Notes: a model not told the origin generated them from the letters alone. A stretch of 64,000 bases of DNA from an uncultured Granulosicoccaceae bacterium (GCA_937951345.1 CALFCF010000023.1:1-64000); one strand, 5' to 3'. Positions 1 through 8,448 are shown, numbered from the stretch's first letter. Translations and numbers: made by a program.

Positions 1-170
1 TACCTGCTGCACCACTGGTACCTGCTGCACCACCGGTACCTGCTGCACCACCGGTACCTGCTGCACCACCGGTACCTGCTGCACCACCGGTACGTGCTGC
101 ACCACCGGTACCTGCTGCCCCACCGGTACCTGCTGCACCACCGGTACCTGCTGCACCACCACTGCTGGAA
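1..170. repeat. 18-bp tandem repeat encoding GGAAGT
   Basis: Near-identical 18-bp units (plus-strand sense ggtacctgctgcaccacc) repeat head to tail from the window edge to about position 165, with single-base variants such as tgctgcccc. They lie in frame inside the truncated minus-strand membrane protein gene, and the array probably continues to the left of the window. Confidence 0.9.
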
Positions 171-433
171 GTGCGAGCGGTACCCGATGCACTACTGGTA
201 CCTGACGAGTTGCCAGTATTTGATGTCTGTGGAGTACCGGATGTTCTGCCTGTGCTACTTCTGGCATACGAAGGCTGACCACTGAGTGAGTCACGTGCAG
301 AAGATGATCTTTGAGAGCTGCCAGACGCTTTAGCTAGTGCCGACTCTCCGAGACGCTCACGCTGCCAATCGCGATAGGCTAAAAATAGAAAATAGGCAGC
401 AACTAACAATAAAAAGAGGGTTACCAGGAACAT
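1..433 (-). CDS. Membrane-anchored Gly/Ala/Thr-repeat protein, C-terminus cut by window edge
   Basis: An open minus-strand frame begins at an ATG at 433, about 280 bp downstream of ppsR, and runs without a stop to the left edge, so the C-terminus is missing. The first ~20 residues (starting MFLVTLFLLLVAAYFLF) form one hydrophobic membrane segment, followed by a charged stretch (RDWQRERLGES). A Ser/Thr/Gly-rich linker comes next, then at least seven tandem copies of a Gly-Gly-Ala-Ala-Gly-Thr hexapeptide encoded by an 18-bp DNA repeat. I do not recognise the family; a single N-terminal anchor followed by a low-complexity extracytoplasmic tail is the simplest reading. A DNA-repeat array this regular can change copy number by slippage without shifting the frame. 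Its link to the photosynthesis regulators upstream is unknown. Confidence 0.6.
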   Translation of the reverse strand, partial: MFLVTLFLLLVAAYFLFLAYRDWQRERLGESALAKASGSSQRSSSARDSLSGQPSYARSSTGRTSGTPQTSNTGNSSGTSSASGTARTSSSGGAAGTGGAAGTGGAAGTGGAARTGGAAGTGGAAGTGGAAGTGGAAGTSGAAG

Positions 434-699
434 GGGGCTCTCCTGTTCGGCCAGGCTACCAGCGCCTGACATCCTGAGAAAATGGGTGCAGTTGGGATTG
501 CGTTATACTGCGACATGTATTGCAACAGATACTATATCGCAAAATTTGTTCGCGGAATGCTCATCTGGCACCTGCAGCGCCGGATGGAATAAATGTTTAC
601 AAACTGGCGTGCGTTCTACACACGGTGGGATACATATTGGCGTGTTAACTCAAGCTTAATAGTTCATAAGCCATCAATTTATCGATGAGCGTTAACTAA

Positions 700-722
700 A
701 AGCACTTCGGACTATAGTGCTT
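700..722 (-). terminator. Hairpin at the ppsR stop codon, possible weak terminator
   Basis: On the minus strand AAGCACT and AGTGCTT form a perfect 7-bp stem around a 9-nt loop that contains the ppsR stop codon, followed by a short run of T residues. The U tract is short, so termination is probably partial at best. Confidence 0.4.
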
Positions 723-2178
723 CTGAAGATTTCGACTCGCTCTGGATGTAGTCTTCTGATTCAGTAGACGAGGCCAAACCTAGCCGCCGGAGTTTTACAT
801 AAAGGCTTTGACGACTGACGCCGAGTACTTCAGCGGCCGATGCTCGATTCCCGTTAGTCAGTTCAAGTGCAGCCTCGATACACATTTTCTCAACTATATC
901 CGTAGATTCCCGTACCACTTCTTTCAGAGATACTCGGCCAACCATATCTTTGACTGAAGCTACCCGTTTCGGATCCAGTCCTGCTTCTGCATGCTGATTA
1001 TTTCTGGAAACCACTCTTGATGCCACATTTCGTACTATCAGGACCATCAAAGAATTTTCTTCTGAAGACAACAACCCGGCAGAAAGCTCAACTTCGGTGA
1101 CAACTCCAAGTTTGCCGACAACAACTGTCATAAATTTTGCAATTTTTCCGTTAGATCGAAGAGTTTTACAAATCAATCGTTGGTCGAGTGCGTTTCTTCC
1201 TAGCCATGATTCGAGTGAGTGGCCCTTGAACACTGATTCGGTTTCCACCTGCGCCATAGTAGCGAAGGCAGCATTGGCGGAGACTATAGTGCCATCGGCC
1301 TGGCAAACGACGATACCATCCGGACAGTCATTCATTAAGCGAATAAGGTCTTGCGCCTCCAGTGTCAGATAGTTGATTCGCTCGTTTTGATCCATTTCAA
1401 CGCAGCGGACAAGAAAAAAATCGTTTGTCTGACCACGTACATAGTTGGCAGACACCAGCAGTTCAGTTGTGTTGTCCTGCAAACTGACACCTACGTTTCC
1501 ACTGGCTCCATTGCGACGTGCGGCTTCGAGCATGCTATTGAGTGCCGGATGATTCAATTCGCTGAACCCGGCGGGGAATTCTGTATCGATCAGGTTCACA
1601 TCGGCAGATTGGAATAATCGTTCGGCTGCGCGGTTTTGTGCAAACACACGCGGCTTGTCAGCTGAAATTTTCAGGAATGCGTCAGTTGTGCTTTCGAACA
1701 CTACTTCGAGCGTCGTAAGATTGTCCGACAATTTAGCGAAATCATTTTCTCTGGCAACTTGTGTTTCGATTAACGATTGCTGTGACCGAGCGAGATCTGT
1801 CATCGATTGCGCAGCACATAAAAACTCGTTATCAATATGCGAGTAAACGAATAATGTGACAGGCAGATCGTCTTCTGATGGAATTGTGAGATTTAATTGC
1901 GTGCTGCCTGGATAACCAGAAGTGTTCGATAACAAAGATTCGAGCTTGGGGTAACTCTCTTTGGTCAGCATCTTAAACAATGAATCGCCGGCATCCAGAC
2001 AGGCTGTTTGTCGTTCGAATTGCTCAGATTTGTACCATTGCTTTAGAAACTGGCCGCTACTGTCAATACTAAAAACCCAATCGTTACTGGCAAAAAGTAG
2101 TGCGGCGAGTGGTGTCGAGTTGCCCGATGCGGGTGTCTGAAAGTCACATTCAGATAAATTTTTGTATTGTTGTTGCAT
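712..2178 (-). CDS. ppsR: PpsR/CrtJ-family photosynthesis gene repressor
   Basis: The protein has 488 residues, close to the usual PpsR/CrtJ length of about 465-480. It has PAS-like sensory segments through most of its length and a C-terminal Fis-type helix-turn-helix at about residues 431-468 (GNRASAAEVLGVSRQSLYVK), the hallmark of PpsR/CrtJ. In the known family this is an aerobic, redox-responsive repressor of bacteriochlorophyll, carotenoid and light-harvesting genes that binds TGT-N12-ACA repeats. A cysteine at about residue 433, at the start of the DNA-binding domain, corresponds in position to the redox-active cysteine described near residues 420-424 in Rhodobacter proteins. The gene lies 100 bp downstream of the AerR/PpaA-like gene on the same strand, so regulator and antirepressor are probably co-transcribed. 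I saw no clear TGT-N12-ACA site in its own upstream region. Confidence 0.88.
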   Translation of the reverse strand: MQQQYKNLSECDFQTPASGNSTPLAALLFASNDWVFSIDSSGQFLKQWYKSEQFERQTACLDAGDSLFKMLTKESYPKLESLLSNTSGYPGSTQLNLTIPSEDDLPVTLFVYSHIDNEFLCAAQSMTDLARSQQSLIETQVARENDFAKLSDNLTTLEVVFESTTDAFLKISADKPRVFAQNRAAERLFQSADVNLIDTEFPAGFSELNHPALNSMLEAARRNGASGNVGVSLQDNTTELLVSANYVRGQTNDFFLVRCVEMDQNERINYLTLEAQDLIRLMNDCPDGIVVCQADGTIVSANAAFATMAQVETESVFKGHSLESWLGRNALDQRLICKTLRSNGKIAKFMTVVVGKLGVVTEVELSAGLLSSEENSLMVLIVRNVASRVVSRNNQHAEAGLDPKRVASVKDMVGRVSLKEVVRESTDIVEKMCIEAALELTNGNRASAAEVLGVSRQSLYVKLRRLGLASSTESEDYIQSESKSSEAL

Positions 2179-2278
2179 TTCTGAAATTTATCGTCGTTAG
2201 TCGATGATCATTTAAACGTCAGAATATACCTAATGTTCTGTTGTTTATTAATATTGGATTACGGCGAGCTTAATCAGT

Positions 2279-3319
2279 TCAATGCACCAGCTCTTTTCCA
2301 GCGATCACTGATTCCACAATGGATACTAAATCTCTGGCATCGCTGCAGGAGCCGTCAGCACCGCAATAACTAGTTGAAATCATATTCTGATCCACCGCAT
2401 ACCCGCCAATGTATATTTGACATGGAGATGAGGAGTTTTTTCGCAACCGTCTTATAAGGTCTTTGACTGCTACATTATTCCTTTCGCAACCTACTGACAG
2501 AACGATAAATTTGTACTCATTAGTCGATACTGCTAGTGCAAGTTCTTCGGCACTTCCGTTGAGTATCATATCGCTTATCAAGCCTTTTGCCCGGAGCATG
2601 AAATTTATAATTTGCAGGCCAAAAACATGTTGCTCGCCAGGAACTGTTGCGAGCAACACCTTGCCACCGAGTGATGGATAGTTAATTTGTTTTTCTTTTA
2701 ATTCGCTTTTGGCACGATCGACAATTTGCCTGTTATTGTGATCAAGACCGAACTGTCTTACAAAATCAATCAAGTGTGCTGTAGCGATTGTAACGTCTGT
2801 GAAAGAGCAACGATCCTCGACCCATCGCTCTCCCAGTTCGCGGGCAGATCCACCAAGAAAATCACACATCAATGCATCTGTCTCGATACCCTTTGCATGA
2901 ATATTTTTAACAAGCTGTTCTGCCTGCGTTGTGTTGCCGGAAAGAAGCATGTCATTCAACGCTGAAATATCTGTACTCTGAAAATAATCATTAGATCGCC
3001 CACCGGTTGTATCATTTCCCGATACAGTTCCGATTGCATGTGATTTTGTTAGATCAGAGTCATCAGGAGAGGCTGCAACCTCATTTGCAAAAACATTTTT
3101 GCTGCTTGCATCTGTCAGGTTGGGTTGATCGACTTTTTGGCTTCTTCGAACGCCGGTGGAGATTTGATCGGAAAGGTCTTCGAGAATTCGCGGGATTATG
3201 TCGCTGAGCAGACGCTTTACAGGATCGGTCTGGTTGCTTGTGTCAGCTTCGTTGCCGGGCATGACCTGCGACTGCGCAGTGGACGTGTCCGATCTCTGGC
3301 TTGAGGGTTTCTTGTTCAC
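2279..3319 (-). CDS. aerR: AerR/PpaA-type cobalamin-binding antirepressor
   Basis: This 346-residue protein has a disordered Ser/Asp-rich N-terminal extension (about residues 1-130), a helical segment (about 130-190) and a C-terminal Rossmann-type B12-binding domain (about 218-340). The motif GEQHVFG at 228-234 supplies His231, the expected lower ligand of cobalamin in the AerR/PpaA family. A Trp at 166 matches the Trp of the CarH-type W-x9-EH motif, but the following EH pair reads Val-Thr here. Family members bind B12 and counteract PpsR/CrtJ in response to light and redox state. Position directly upstream of ppsR on the same strand strongly supports that role. The long N-terminal extension is unusual. 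The symbol ppaA would serve equally well. Confidence 0.82.
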   Translation of the reverse strand: MNKKPSSQRSDTSTAQSQVMPGNEADTSNQTDPVKRLLSDIIPRILEDLSDQISTGVRRSQKVDQPNLTDASSKNVFANEVAASPDDSDLTKSHAIGTVSGNDTTGGRSNDYFQSTDISALNDMLLSGNTTQAEQLVKNIHAKGIETDALMCDFLGGSARELGERWVEDRCSFTDVTIATAHLIDFVRQFGLDHNNRQIVDRAKSELKEKQINYPSLGGKVLLATVPGEQHVFGLQIINFMLRAKGLISDMILNGSAEELALAVSTNEYKFIVLSVGCERNNVAVKDLIRRLRKNSSSPCQIYIGGYAVDQNMISTSYCGADGSCSDARDLVSIVESVIAGKELVH

Positions 3320-3388
3320 ATGCCTTCTGTGGTTGTCTTCCGGCTGAACTATAATTCCCGGATCCGGCGGACCTGGGTTACTGTTTTA

Positions 3389-3419
3389 TGTACCGCTAAT
3401 CAAGCGCTCGATCGGTACA
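3389..3419. promoter_or_regulatory. Inverted repeat upstream of aerR
   Basis: TGTACCG at 3389-3395 and CGGTACA at 3413-3419 are perfect inverted repeats with a 17-nt spacer, 70-100 bp upstream of the aerR start. The arms carry the TGT/ACA ends of PpsR half sites, but the spacing is much wider than TGT-N12-ACA. It is a plausible operator for an unidentified dimeric regulator. Confidence 0.4.
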
Positions 3420-3506
3420 GATCTGCTGATGCGATGATGTCTGCTTAATATTTTACAACACCTGCGTTTAATAAGTGCACGGCAAGTAAACATTAGTTCC
3501 AATGTA

Positions 3507-5465
3507 TTATTCTAATGGTACGGGGTGGCCAGAACGTCGCTGGTTGTTTACGGATTCGATGATTCCATCTGCATCCAGTCCCAATAAAGATAACAGCTCT
3601 TCCTGGCTACCATGAGGCACAAATTGATCGGGTAGTCCGAGAGAGAGTAATGCCGTGGTCAATCCGTGTTGGTGTAGGCATTGGCTGACAGCACTTCCTG
3701 CTCCACCAATAAGCGCATTGTCCTCAATTGTTACTAGCAAATCATGACTTGCCGCTAATTGTCGAATCAGATCAACGTCGAGCGGTTTGATAAATCGCAT
3801 ATTAACCAACGTCGCGTCCAACACTTCAGCAGCTTTTCGGGCTTCTGAGAACAAAGGACCAAATGCCAGAAGAGCAACGTTGTGACCCCGGCGCTCGAGC
3901 AATGCTTTACCTATGCGCACAGTTTTCAGGTCTTCGTTGTTTGGTTCGACAGAGGCCCTTATTCCACTACTGCCGCGCGGATAGCGAACCAAAGATGGTC
4001 CGTCAAAATTCAAACCGGTTTGCAGCAACTTTCGACATTCCTGTTCGTCTGATGGCGCCATCACAATAAGGTTTGGCACACAGCGCGCATAGCTCAAGTC
4101 AAAACTACCATGATGTGTTGGGCCATCAGCGCCAACAAGCCCGCCACGGTCAACGGCGAACAGAACATCGAGATTCTGTAGCGCGATATCGTGAATTAAT
4201 TGATCGTATCCTCTCTGCAGGAATGTCGAGTAGATCGCAACGACCGGCTTGAATCCTTCACACGCCATGCCGCCCGCCATTGTGACGGCATGTTGTTCGG
4301 CTATACCTACGTCAAAATACCTGTCAGGAAAACGTTGCTCAAATTCAACAAGGCCGGAGCCTTCACGCATGGCAGGTGTAATGGCTACAACCCGATCATC
4401 AGTATTCGCGCTGTCGCAAATCCAACGCGAGAATATACTGGTGTAAGTATCAGATGATTTGCCACCACTCGGCATTCCAGCATCTGCATTGAAAGGTGAG
4501 ACTGCGTGGTATTTAATCGCGTCTTTCTCTGCCGGTTCGTAACCCTTGCCTTTGATGGTCTTTACGTGGAGTACACGCACACCGCTGCGTTTTGACTCGC
4601 GTTGTAATGCTTCCAGTAAACCGGGTACATCATGCCCATCAACAGGGCCAGAGTAGTCACAACCCAGTGCGTGGAAAAAGCCCGGTAATTTTTCACTGCC
4701 GGCCTGTGAGTCGGCATTGAGAGAGCCAACGTTTGGGGAAATTGACATATTGTTATCGTTGTAAACGATCAGCAAATCTATATCCAGTGTGCCCGCATGA
4801 TTGAGTGCTTCAAAAGCCATTCCTTCTGTCAGTGCGCCATCGCCAATGACCGCCACCACCCGCTGTCCGGTTTCACGCTGACTGGCGGCGATGGCCATCC
4901 CGATACCCGCGCTGACGGATGTGCCTGCATGGGCAACGCCAAAAGCATCGTAGTGCGACTCGGAACGCGTTGGGAATCCTGATATACCGTCCAGTTTGCG
5001 AATGGATGCCATGCGTTGTCGACGGCCAGTAATAATTTTGTGGGGGTACGCCTGATGCCCTATATCCCAGATAACGCGATCGACCGGAGAGTTAAATACG
5101 TAGTGAAGTGCAATCGTTAATTCGATCACACCGAGGCTGGCGCCGAAATGTCCACCACTTTGCGCGATGGTATCAATCAATTCCTGCCTTAGTTGTCTGG
5201 CCGCTTCAGGTAATTGAGCCACGTCGAGTTTGCGCAGGTCTCCCGGATGATTGATAGATCTTATAAGCGGTAGCTTTTCATCCAGATTATCATGAGGTCT
5301 GTCAGCTTGCGGCTCTGCTAGATCTGCAACGCATGTTGCTATGTCGTTGCCCGCAAGGCTTGTATCAACATCAATGTTCTGTTCATCGTCGGACAGGCTC
5401 TCCGCATCATTCGAATCTGTGCCCATGTCGTTATTGGCGGTGATGTTGTTCGGAAGGTTACTCAT
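3507..5465 (-). CDS. dxs: 1-deoxy-D-xylulose-5-phosphate synthase
   Basis: The enzyme condenses pyruvate and glyceraldehyde-3-phosphate with thiamine diphosphate, the first step of the MEP isoprenoid pathway that feeds carotenoid and bacteriochlorophyll side-chain synthesis. Recognisable DXS features include GHQAYPHKIITGR, the thiamine-binding GDGALTEGMAFEAL, the pyrimidine-domain DRGGLVGADGPTHHG, and a C-terminal transketolase domain. An upstream GTG at 5507 would add 14 residues, but the ATG at 5465 is preceded by a good ribosome-binding site (AGGTGA, 5-nt spacing) and is preferred. That gives about 652 residues, slightly long because of an acidic, poorly conserved N-terminal extension of ~55 residues. 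It lies 187 bp upstream of aerR on the same strand, consistent with a photosynthesis-linked DXS. Confidence 0.95.
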   Translation of the reverse strand: MSNLPNNITANNDMGTDSNDAESLSDDEQNIDVDTSLAGNDIATCVADLAEPQADRPHDNLDEKLPLIRSINHPGDLRKLDVAQLPEAARQLRQELIDTIAQSGGHFGASLGVIELTIALHYVFNSPVDRVIWDIGHQAYPHKIITGRRQRMASIRKLDGISGFPTRSESHYDAFGVAHAGTSVSAGIGMAIAASQRETGQRVVAVIGDGALTEGMAFEALNHAGTLDIDLLIVYNDNNMSISPNVGSLNADSQAGSEKLPGFFHALGCDYSGPVDGHDVPGLLEALQRESKRSGVRVLHVKTIKGKGYEPAEKDAIKYHAVSPFNADAGMPSGGKSSDTYTSIFSRWICDSANTDDRVVAITPAMREGSGLVEFEQRFPDRYFDVGIAEQHAVTMAGGMACEGFKPVVAIYSTFLQRGYDQLIHDIALQNLDVLFAVDRGGLVGADGPTHHGSFDLSYARCVPNLIVMAPSDEQECRKLLQTGLNFDGPSLVRYPRGSSGIRASVEPNNEDLKTVRIGKALLERRGHNVALLAFGPLFSEARKAAEVLDATLVNMRFIKPLDVDLIRQLAASHDLLVTIEDNALIGGAGSAVSQCLHQHGLTTALLSLGLPDQFVPHGSQEELLSLLGLDADGIIESVNNQRRSGHPVPLE

Positions 5466-5604
5466 TGATGTCACCTGACTCAGGGCGGTTCGCCTGCAGG
5501 CACTCAAAATTCAGGATTCGACACTTGTTACGATCAATTCTGGTCATCCGATTCAAAATAGTGGTGTTCTAACCGAAGCCCGTTATTGTCGCGTGTTTTG
5601 GAGT

Positions 5605-5672
5605 GTTTGTCCTGCTGATTCGCACAAACTTTGTTTCTAGAGGTAAATCGTGGGCTTAAGTTTGATTCAAAC
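5605..5672. promoter_or_regulatory. Two palindromes upstream of dxs
   Basis: GTTTGT (5605-5610) and ACAAAC (5624-5629) are inverted repeats with a 13-nt spacer. GTTTGATTCAAAC (5660-5672) is a perfect palindrome around a central T. Both lie 140-210 bp upstream of the preferred dxs start. The first resembles a TGT-N12-ACA PpsR site with one extra spacer base (TGT-N13-ACA), so it is only a candidate operator. Confidence 0.35.
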
Positions 5673-5816
5673 AACCACATACCGGGCGCGATTATTTCAG
5701 CTAACGTCGTATCCTGATTCCGCTAACGATGGCTTATTGACGCTTTAGTTTCAGCCGAAATAGACACCATTGATTGTTGTCGGCAACCAGCTGACGCAAA
5801 AGAACGGGTACGGAGC

Positions 5817-5881
5817 AATCAAAATCTGAACAGCAGTTACATACAGTCATGTTACTGATCGCTCAGGTTCTGATTTTCGTT
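5817..5881. repeat. Long imperfect inverted repeat
   Basis: Outer arms (CAAAATCTGAAC and GTTCTGATTTTCG) and inner arms (AGTTACAT and ATGTTACT) pair with single mismatches, so about 65 nt can fold into one long interrupted hairpin. It is far from both neighbouring starts. No T tract marks it as a terminator. Confidence 0.45.
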
Positions 5882-6328
5882 GTGGTGCGCTATTTCAGTC
5901 TAGTTCATGAGTTAGCAGCGCGCTCTGATTCCAGTCTATCGACAGATGAAATAGCTTCAGTAATAACTAATTAGTACTTTTCTTCGTAATTTCAGTAGTT
6001 TAGATGATGTAAATAGTTGACAATAGGTAGTGTACATATAAAATGACATTTGGTGCTCAAATTGATTTTCAGGCTGTATCTATTCGCACCAAAAAATAGC
6101 CAGTTGCGGGCACAACCGCCCCTAAATAAACGAACCCAATAGCCTGATCATATGCGTCGCTGAATTCGACGCGAGCGGGCAGGTATCGATCTCAAAGATC
6201 TCTCCTGTTGCCTCTGTCGCCCCGGAGCCCTCTGGCAAGCGACAGGGGAACCTTTTTATCATCCTGGGGGCGATGCTATCGACATGGCTACCTCTGGCCA
6301 AACAACGGCCCATGGCATGACAGCCGTT

Positions 6329-7258
6329 TCAGCTATGAAGTAACGTCAGGATTTCATCGCGCCGGGGCATAGCGTTGGATGCACCTTCACGTGTGATAGA
6401 TAAAGCGGCTGCGGCGCATGCGAATTGGGCACCATTGTCTGGATATTCCCCTGCTGAAAGCGCTGCGGCGAAAGCCGCGTTAAACGCATCACCTGCACCC
6501 GTGGTATCAACGACGTTATCAACCGAAAAGGCCGGGATGTGATTGCTGCATTTGTTGTTATGCAGTAACGCGCCCTGATCACCCAGTGTGATCAGAGCAG
6601 TCCCAACACCTTTGGAAAGTAGTGCGTCCCCTGCCGCACGTGCATCATTCACGGTCTCGACTTTGATGCCTGTGTAAGCCGTTGTTTCGGTTTGGTTAGG
6701 TGTAATGTAGTCGCATAGTTGGAATGTGCTGTCTGGAAGTACCTGAGCTGGCGCTGGATTAAGGATCGTCGTAACACCTGCCGAACGAGCGATTTGCAGC
6801 GCGTGCTCGGCGGCCTCAACCGATTGTTCAAGTTGAGTGATAAATACGGAGGCACTTTCAATTGTGCTCGCTGCCCGGTTGATCAACGCGTGGTCGATCG
6901 TCGTCGCAGCACCGGGAGCAACAACAATTGCATTGTCACCGGTATTTTGATTCACGTGAACAAATGCCACTCCGGTAGGCAGATTTTCGGAATGTTCGAT
7001 AACTGTTTTAACACCCGTCACGCTGTAAAGCTCGATCGCCATTGATGCAAATGCGTCGCTCCCTAACTTAGTTATGAAGAACGTTTCTGCACCCGCTCGC
7101 GCAGCCGCGACTGCCTGATTGGAGCCTTTGCCTCCCGGACCCAGATTGAATTGATTGCAAAGCAGTGTTTCGCCGATTTCCGGTAGCCGCGCTGTCTGAA
7201 AAACTGCGTCAGCCACGAAAATACCCATAACGACAACTCTTCCGGAGCTAGTATGCAT
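6329..7258 (-). CDS. rbsK: Ribokinase (PfkB family)
   Basis: This 309-residue PfkB-family sugar kinase begins with a substrate-binding strand (VVVMGIFVADAVFQTARLP) and a glycine-rich GPGGKGSNQAVAAARAGA, the ribokinase signature 1. The C-terminal signature DTTGAGDAFNAAFAAAL contains the catalytic Asp (about residue 254) and the anion hole. Length matches ribokinases (~305). It would phosphorylate ribose or a related pentose with ATP in the cytoplasm. No ribose transporter or regulator is adjacent, so the substrate could be another sugar or nucleoside. It stands alone, with non-coding DNA on both sides. Confidence 0.85.
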   Translation of the reverse strand: MHTSSGRVVVMGIFVADAVFQTARLPEIGETLLCNQFNLGPGGKGSNQAVAAARAGAETFFITKLGSDAFASMAIELYSVTGVKTVIEHSENLPTGVAFVHVNQNTGDNAIVVAPGAATTIDHALINRAASTIESASVFITQLEQSVEAAEHALQIARSAGVTTILNPAPAQVLPDSTFQLCDYITPNQTETTAYTGIKVETVNDARAAGDALLSKGVGTALITLGDQGALLHNNKCSNHIPAFSVDNVVDTTGAGDAFNAAFAAALSAGEYPDNGAQFACAAAALSITREGASNAMPRRDEILTLLHS

Positions 7259-7869
7259 AATTGAATTAAATGCGATAAATGACGGGGCTGTCTAACAAAA
7301 CCTGCCTATCAGTCGGTATCAGAGGGTACTCGCATATGCTGATCCGTCGTTTTGAGCAAATTACCCGCATTGTTCAGCAGTTAATCCATGGCACCCGGTC
7401 GATGGCAAAATAGTAATGGGAATTTTCTGCATATTTTGCGGTCTACGGTATCAGTATTTCAGACAAAACACGGCAAAATAGTGTAATTCAGCATACGTTC
7501 AGACCAGGTTCATGTGACTGTGGCAAATTCAGTTCCTGGGGTGGATGCCGTTATATTTGCGGTATGTAATTGCAAGTAATCTGCACTTTGCCTATCAGAG
7601 TATAAAATACTATATGCCATGCTGCTGACAAGGGTGGTATCGATTAATCTGTATTTTAAATGTCCGTCCGCGGATGCGGCTCTACCATCGATTGAAGCTG
7701 GTATCTTTGAGCAAACAGAAAGTAGTTTGAACGGTTGAAAGGAATGTGAATCGAGAAGGAAGTTGAAGCAGAAAAGAGTGTTATTTTAAAGCTGTTGCTA
7801 TCGTGAAGTGTTGCAGACAGCAGCTGTTTTGTTTAATCCAGATGCAATATATTCGATAAGGTAAATCTT
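7259..7869. other. Non-coding region upstream of the HiPIP gene
   Basis: No supportable reading frame is present in these 611 bp. ACAGCAGCTGT at 7817-7827, about 45 bp upstream of the HiPIP start, is a perfect 5-bp palindrome around one base and may be a leader hairpin or operator. The region must hold the divergent ribokinase and HiPIP promoters, but I cannot place -35/-10 boxes with confidence. Confidence 0.5.
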
Positions 7870-8172
7870 ATGACTGATATGAACCGAAGAAAATTTAACA
7901 AGTTGCTGTGTGGTGGTGTAGCCAGTGTGCCTCTGGCTGCCCTGGTTGCTCAGCTGCCATCACATGCAGCTGATACTGTTACTGTTGATCCTGATTCTGC
8001 CCAGGCGAAAGCACTACAGTACATGGCCGAATCGGACAAAGACGGCAAACAATGCGTTAGCTGCTCTTTGTACCAGGGGGCTGGTGATTCTAAAACCGGA
8101 CCTTGTCCTCTGTTTCCGGGTGTGAGCGTTCATGCTAACGGTTGGTGCAGTGCATACGTACCAAAAGCCTGA
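7870..8172 (+). CDS. hip: High-potential iron-sulfur protein (HiPIP), Tat-exported
   Basis: The 100-residue precursor has a Tat signal peptide (NRRKFNK twin-arginine motif at residues 5-11, hydrophobic core, cleavage near SHA-A at 33/34). The mature domain is about 67 residues. Four cysteines at 62, 65, 79 and 93 match the HiPIP C-x2-C-x13-C-x13-C pattern that binds a [4Fe-4S] cluster. HiPIPs are periplasmic one-electron carriers that in many purple bacteria reduce the photosynthetic reaction-centre cytochrome. With PpsR, AerR and DXS in the same 8 kb, a photosynthetic electron-transfer role is likely, although HiPIPs also serve respiratory oxidases. It appears monocistronic and is followed by hairpins. 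Confidence 0.93.
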   Translation: MTDMNRRKFNKLLCGGVASVPLAALVAQLPSHAADTVTVDPDSAQAKALQYMAESDKDGKQCVSCSLYQGAGDSKTGPCPLFPGVSVHANGWCSAYVPKA

Positions 8173-8180
8173 TAGTTTTA

Positions 8181-8259
8181 CTGCCTGATCGTATAACACG
8201 AGCGGGCAGGCTAATGTGTACCGGCATTCGTGTACCGGCATTCGATTTCGAGTGCCGGT
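8181..8259 (+). terminator. HiPIP 3' hairpins with a 14-bp direct repeat
   Basis: Just after the HiPIP stop, CTGCC...GGCAG (8181-8209) can form an interrupted stem. The 14-mer TGTACCGGCATTCG then occurs twice in tandem (8217-8230, 8231-8244), and its second copy pairs with CGAGTGCCGGT to make an 11-bp stem (one G-U) with an ATTT loop at 8234-8259. There is no strong T tract, so this may stabilise the mRNA end rather than terminate efficiently. Confidence 0.45.
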
Positions 8260-8448
8260 CTTCCTCATCCTCTGCATACCCTCAACCTATCTAAATCCAA
8301 GTTTCCTTCGGGTGACGAACGTTTCAAGACCACGGAGTGACAACGAATCGATCCCCACCGTAAATCTCGCTCCAGACATTTTTTTCTATCTGACTGCGCA
8401 TAACTCTGCATCGATCGGATCACTGGCTTATCATGGCTGAGTATCGGT

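Larger units (their letters stand above)
5508..6328. other. 820-bp non-coding region between dxs and ribokinase
   Basis: No convincing gene is seen; the small minus-strand frame at 6122-6313 resembles nothing. The region holds two palindromes near dxs (5605-5629 and 5660-5672), a long imperfect inverted repeat at 5817-5881, and a 7-bp inverted pair CTGTCGC/GCGACAG at 6214-6245. It probably carries the dxs promoter and the ribokinase 3' end. Confidence 0.6.

Noticed and set aside
1-170. Regular short repeats resembling a CRISPR array
   Set aside because: Units are 18 bp, directly abutting without spacers, and encode an in-frame hexapeptide repeat.
6122-6313. Small minus-strand frame upstream of dxs
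   Set aside because: No recognisable composition or ribosome-binding site; better read as non-coding.
5508-6328. Possible cobalamin or thiamine riboswitch upstream of dxs, suggested by the B12-binding neighbour
   Set aside because: I could not find the conserved riboswitch boxes; only simple palindromes are present.
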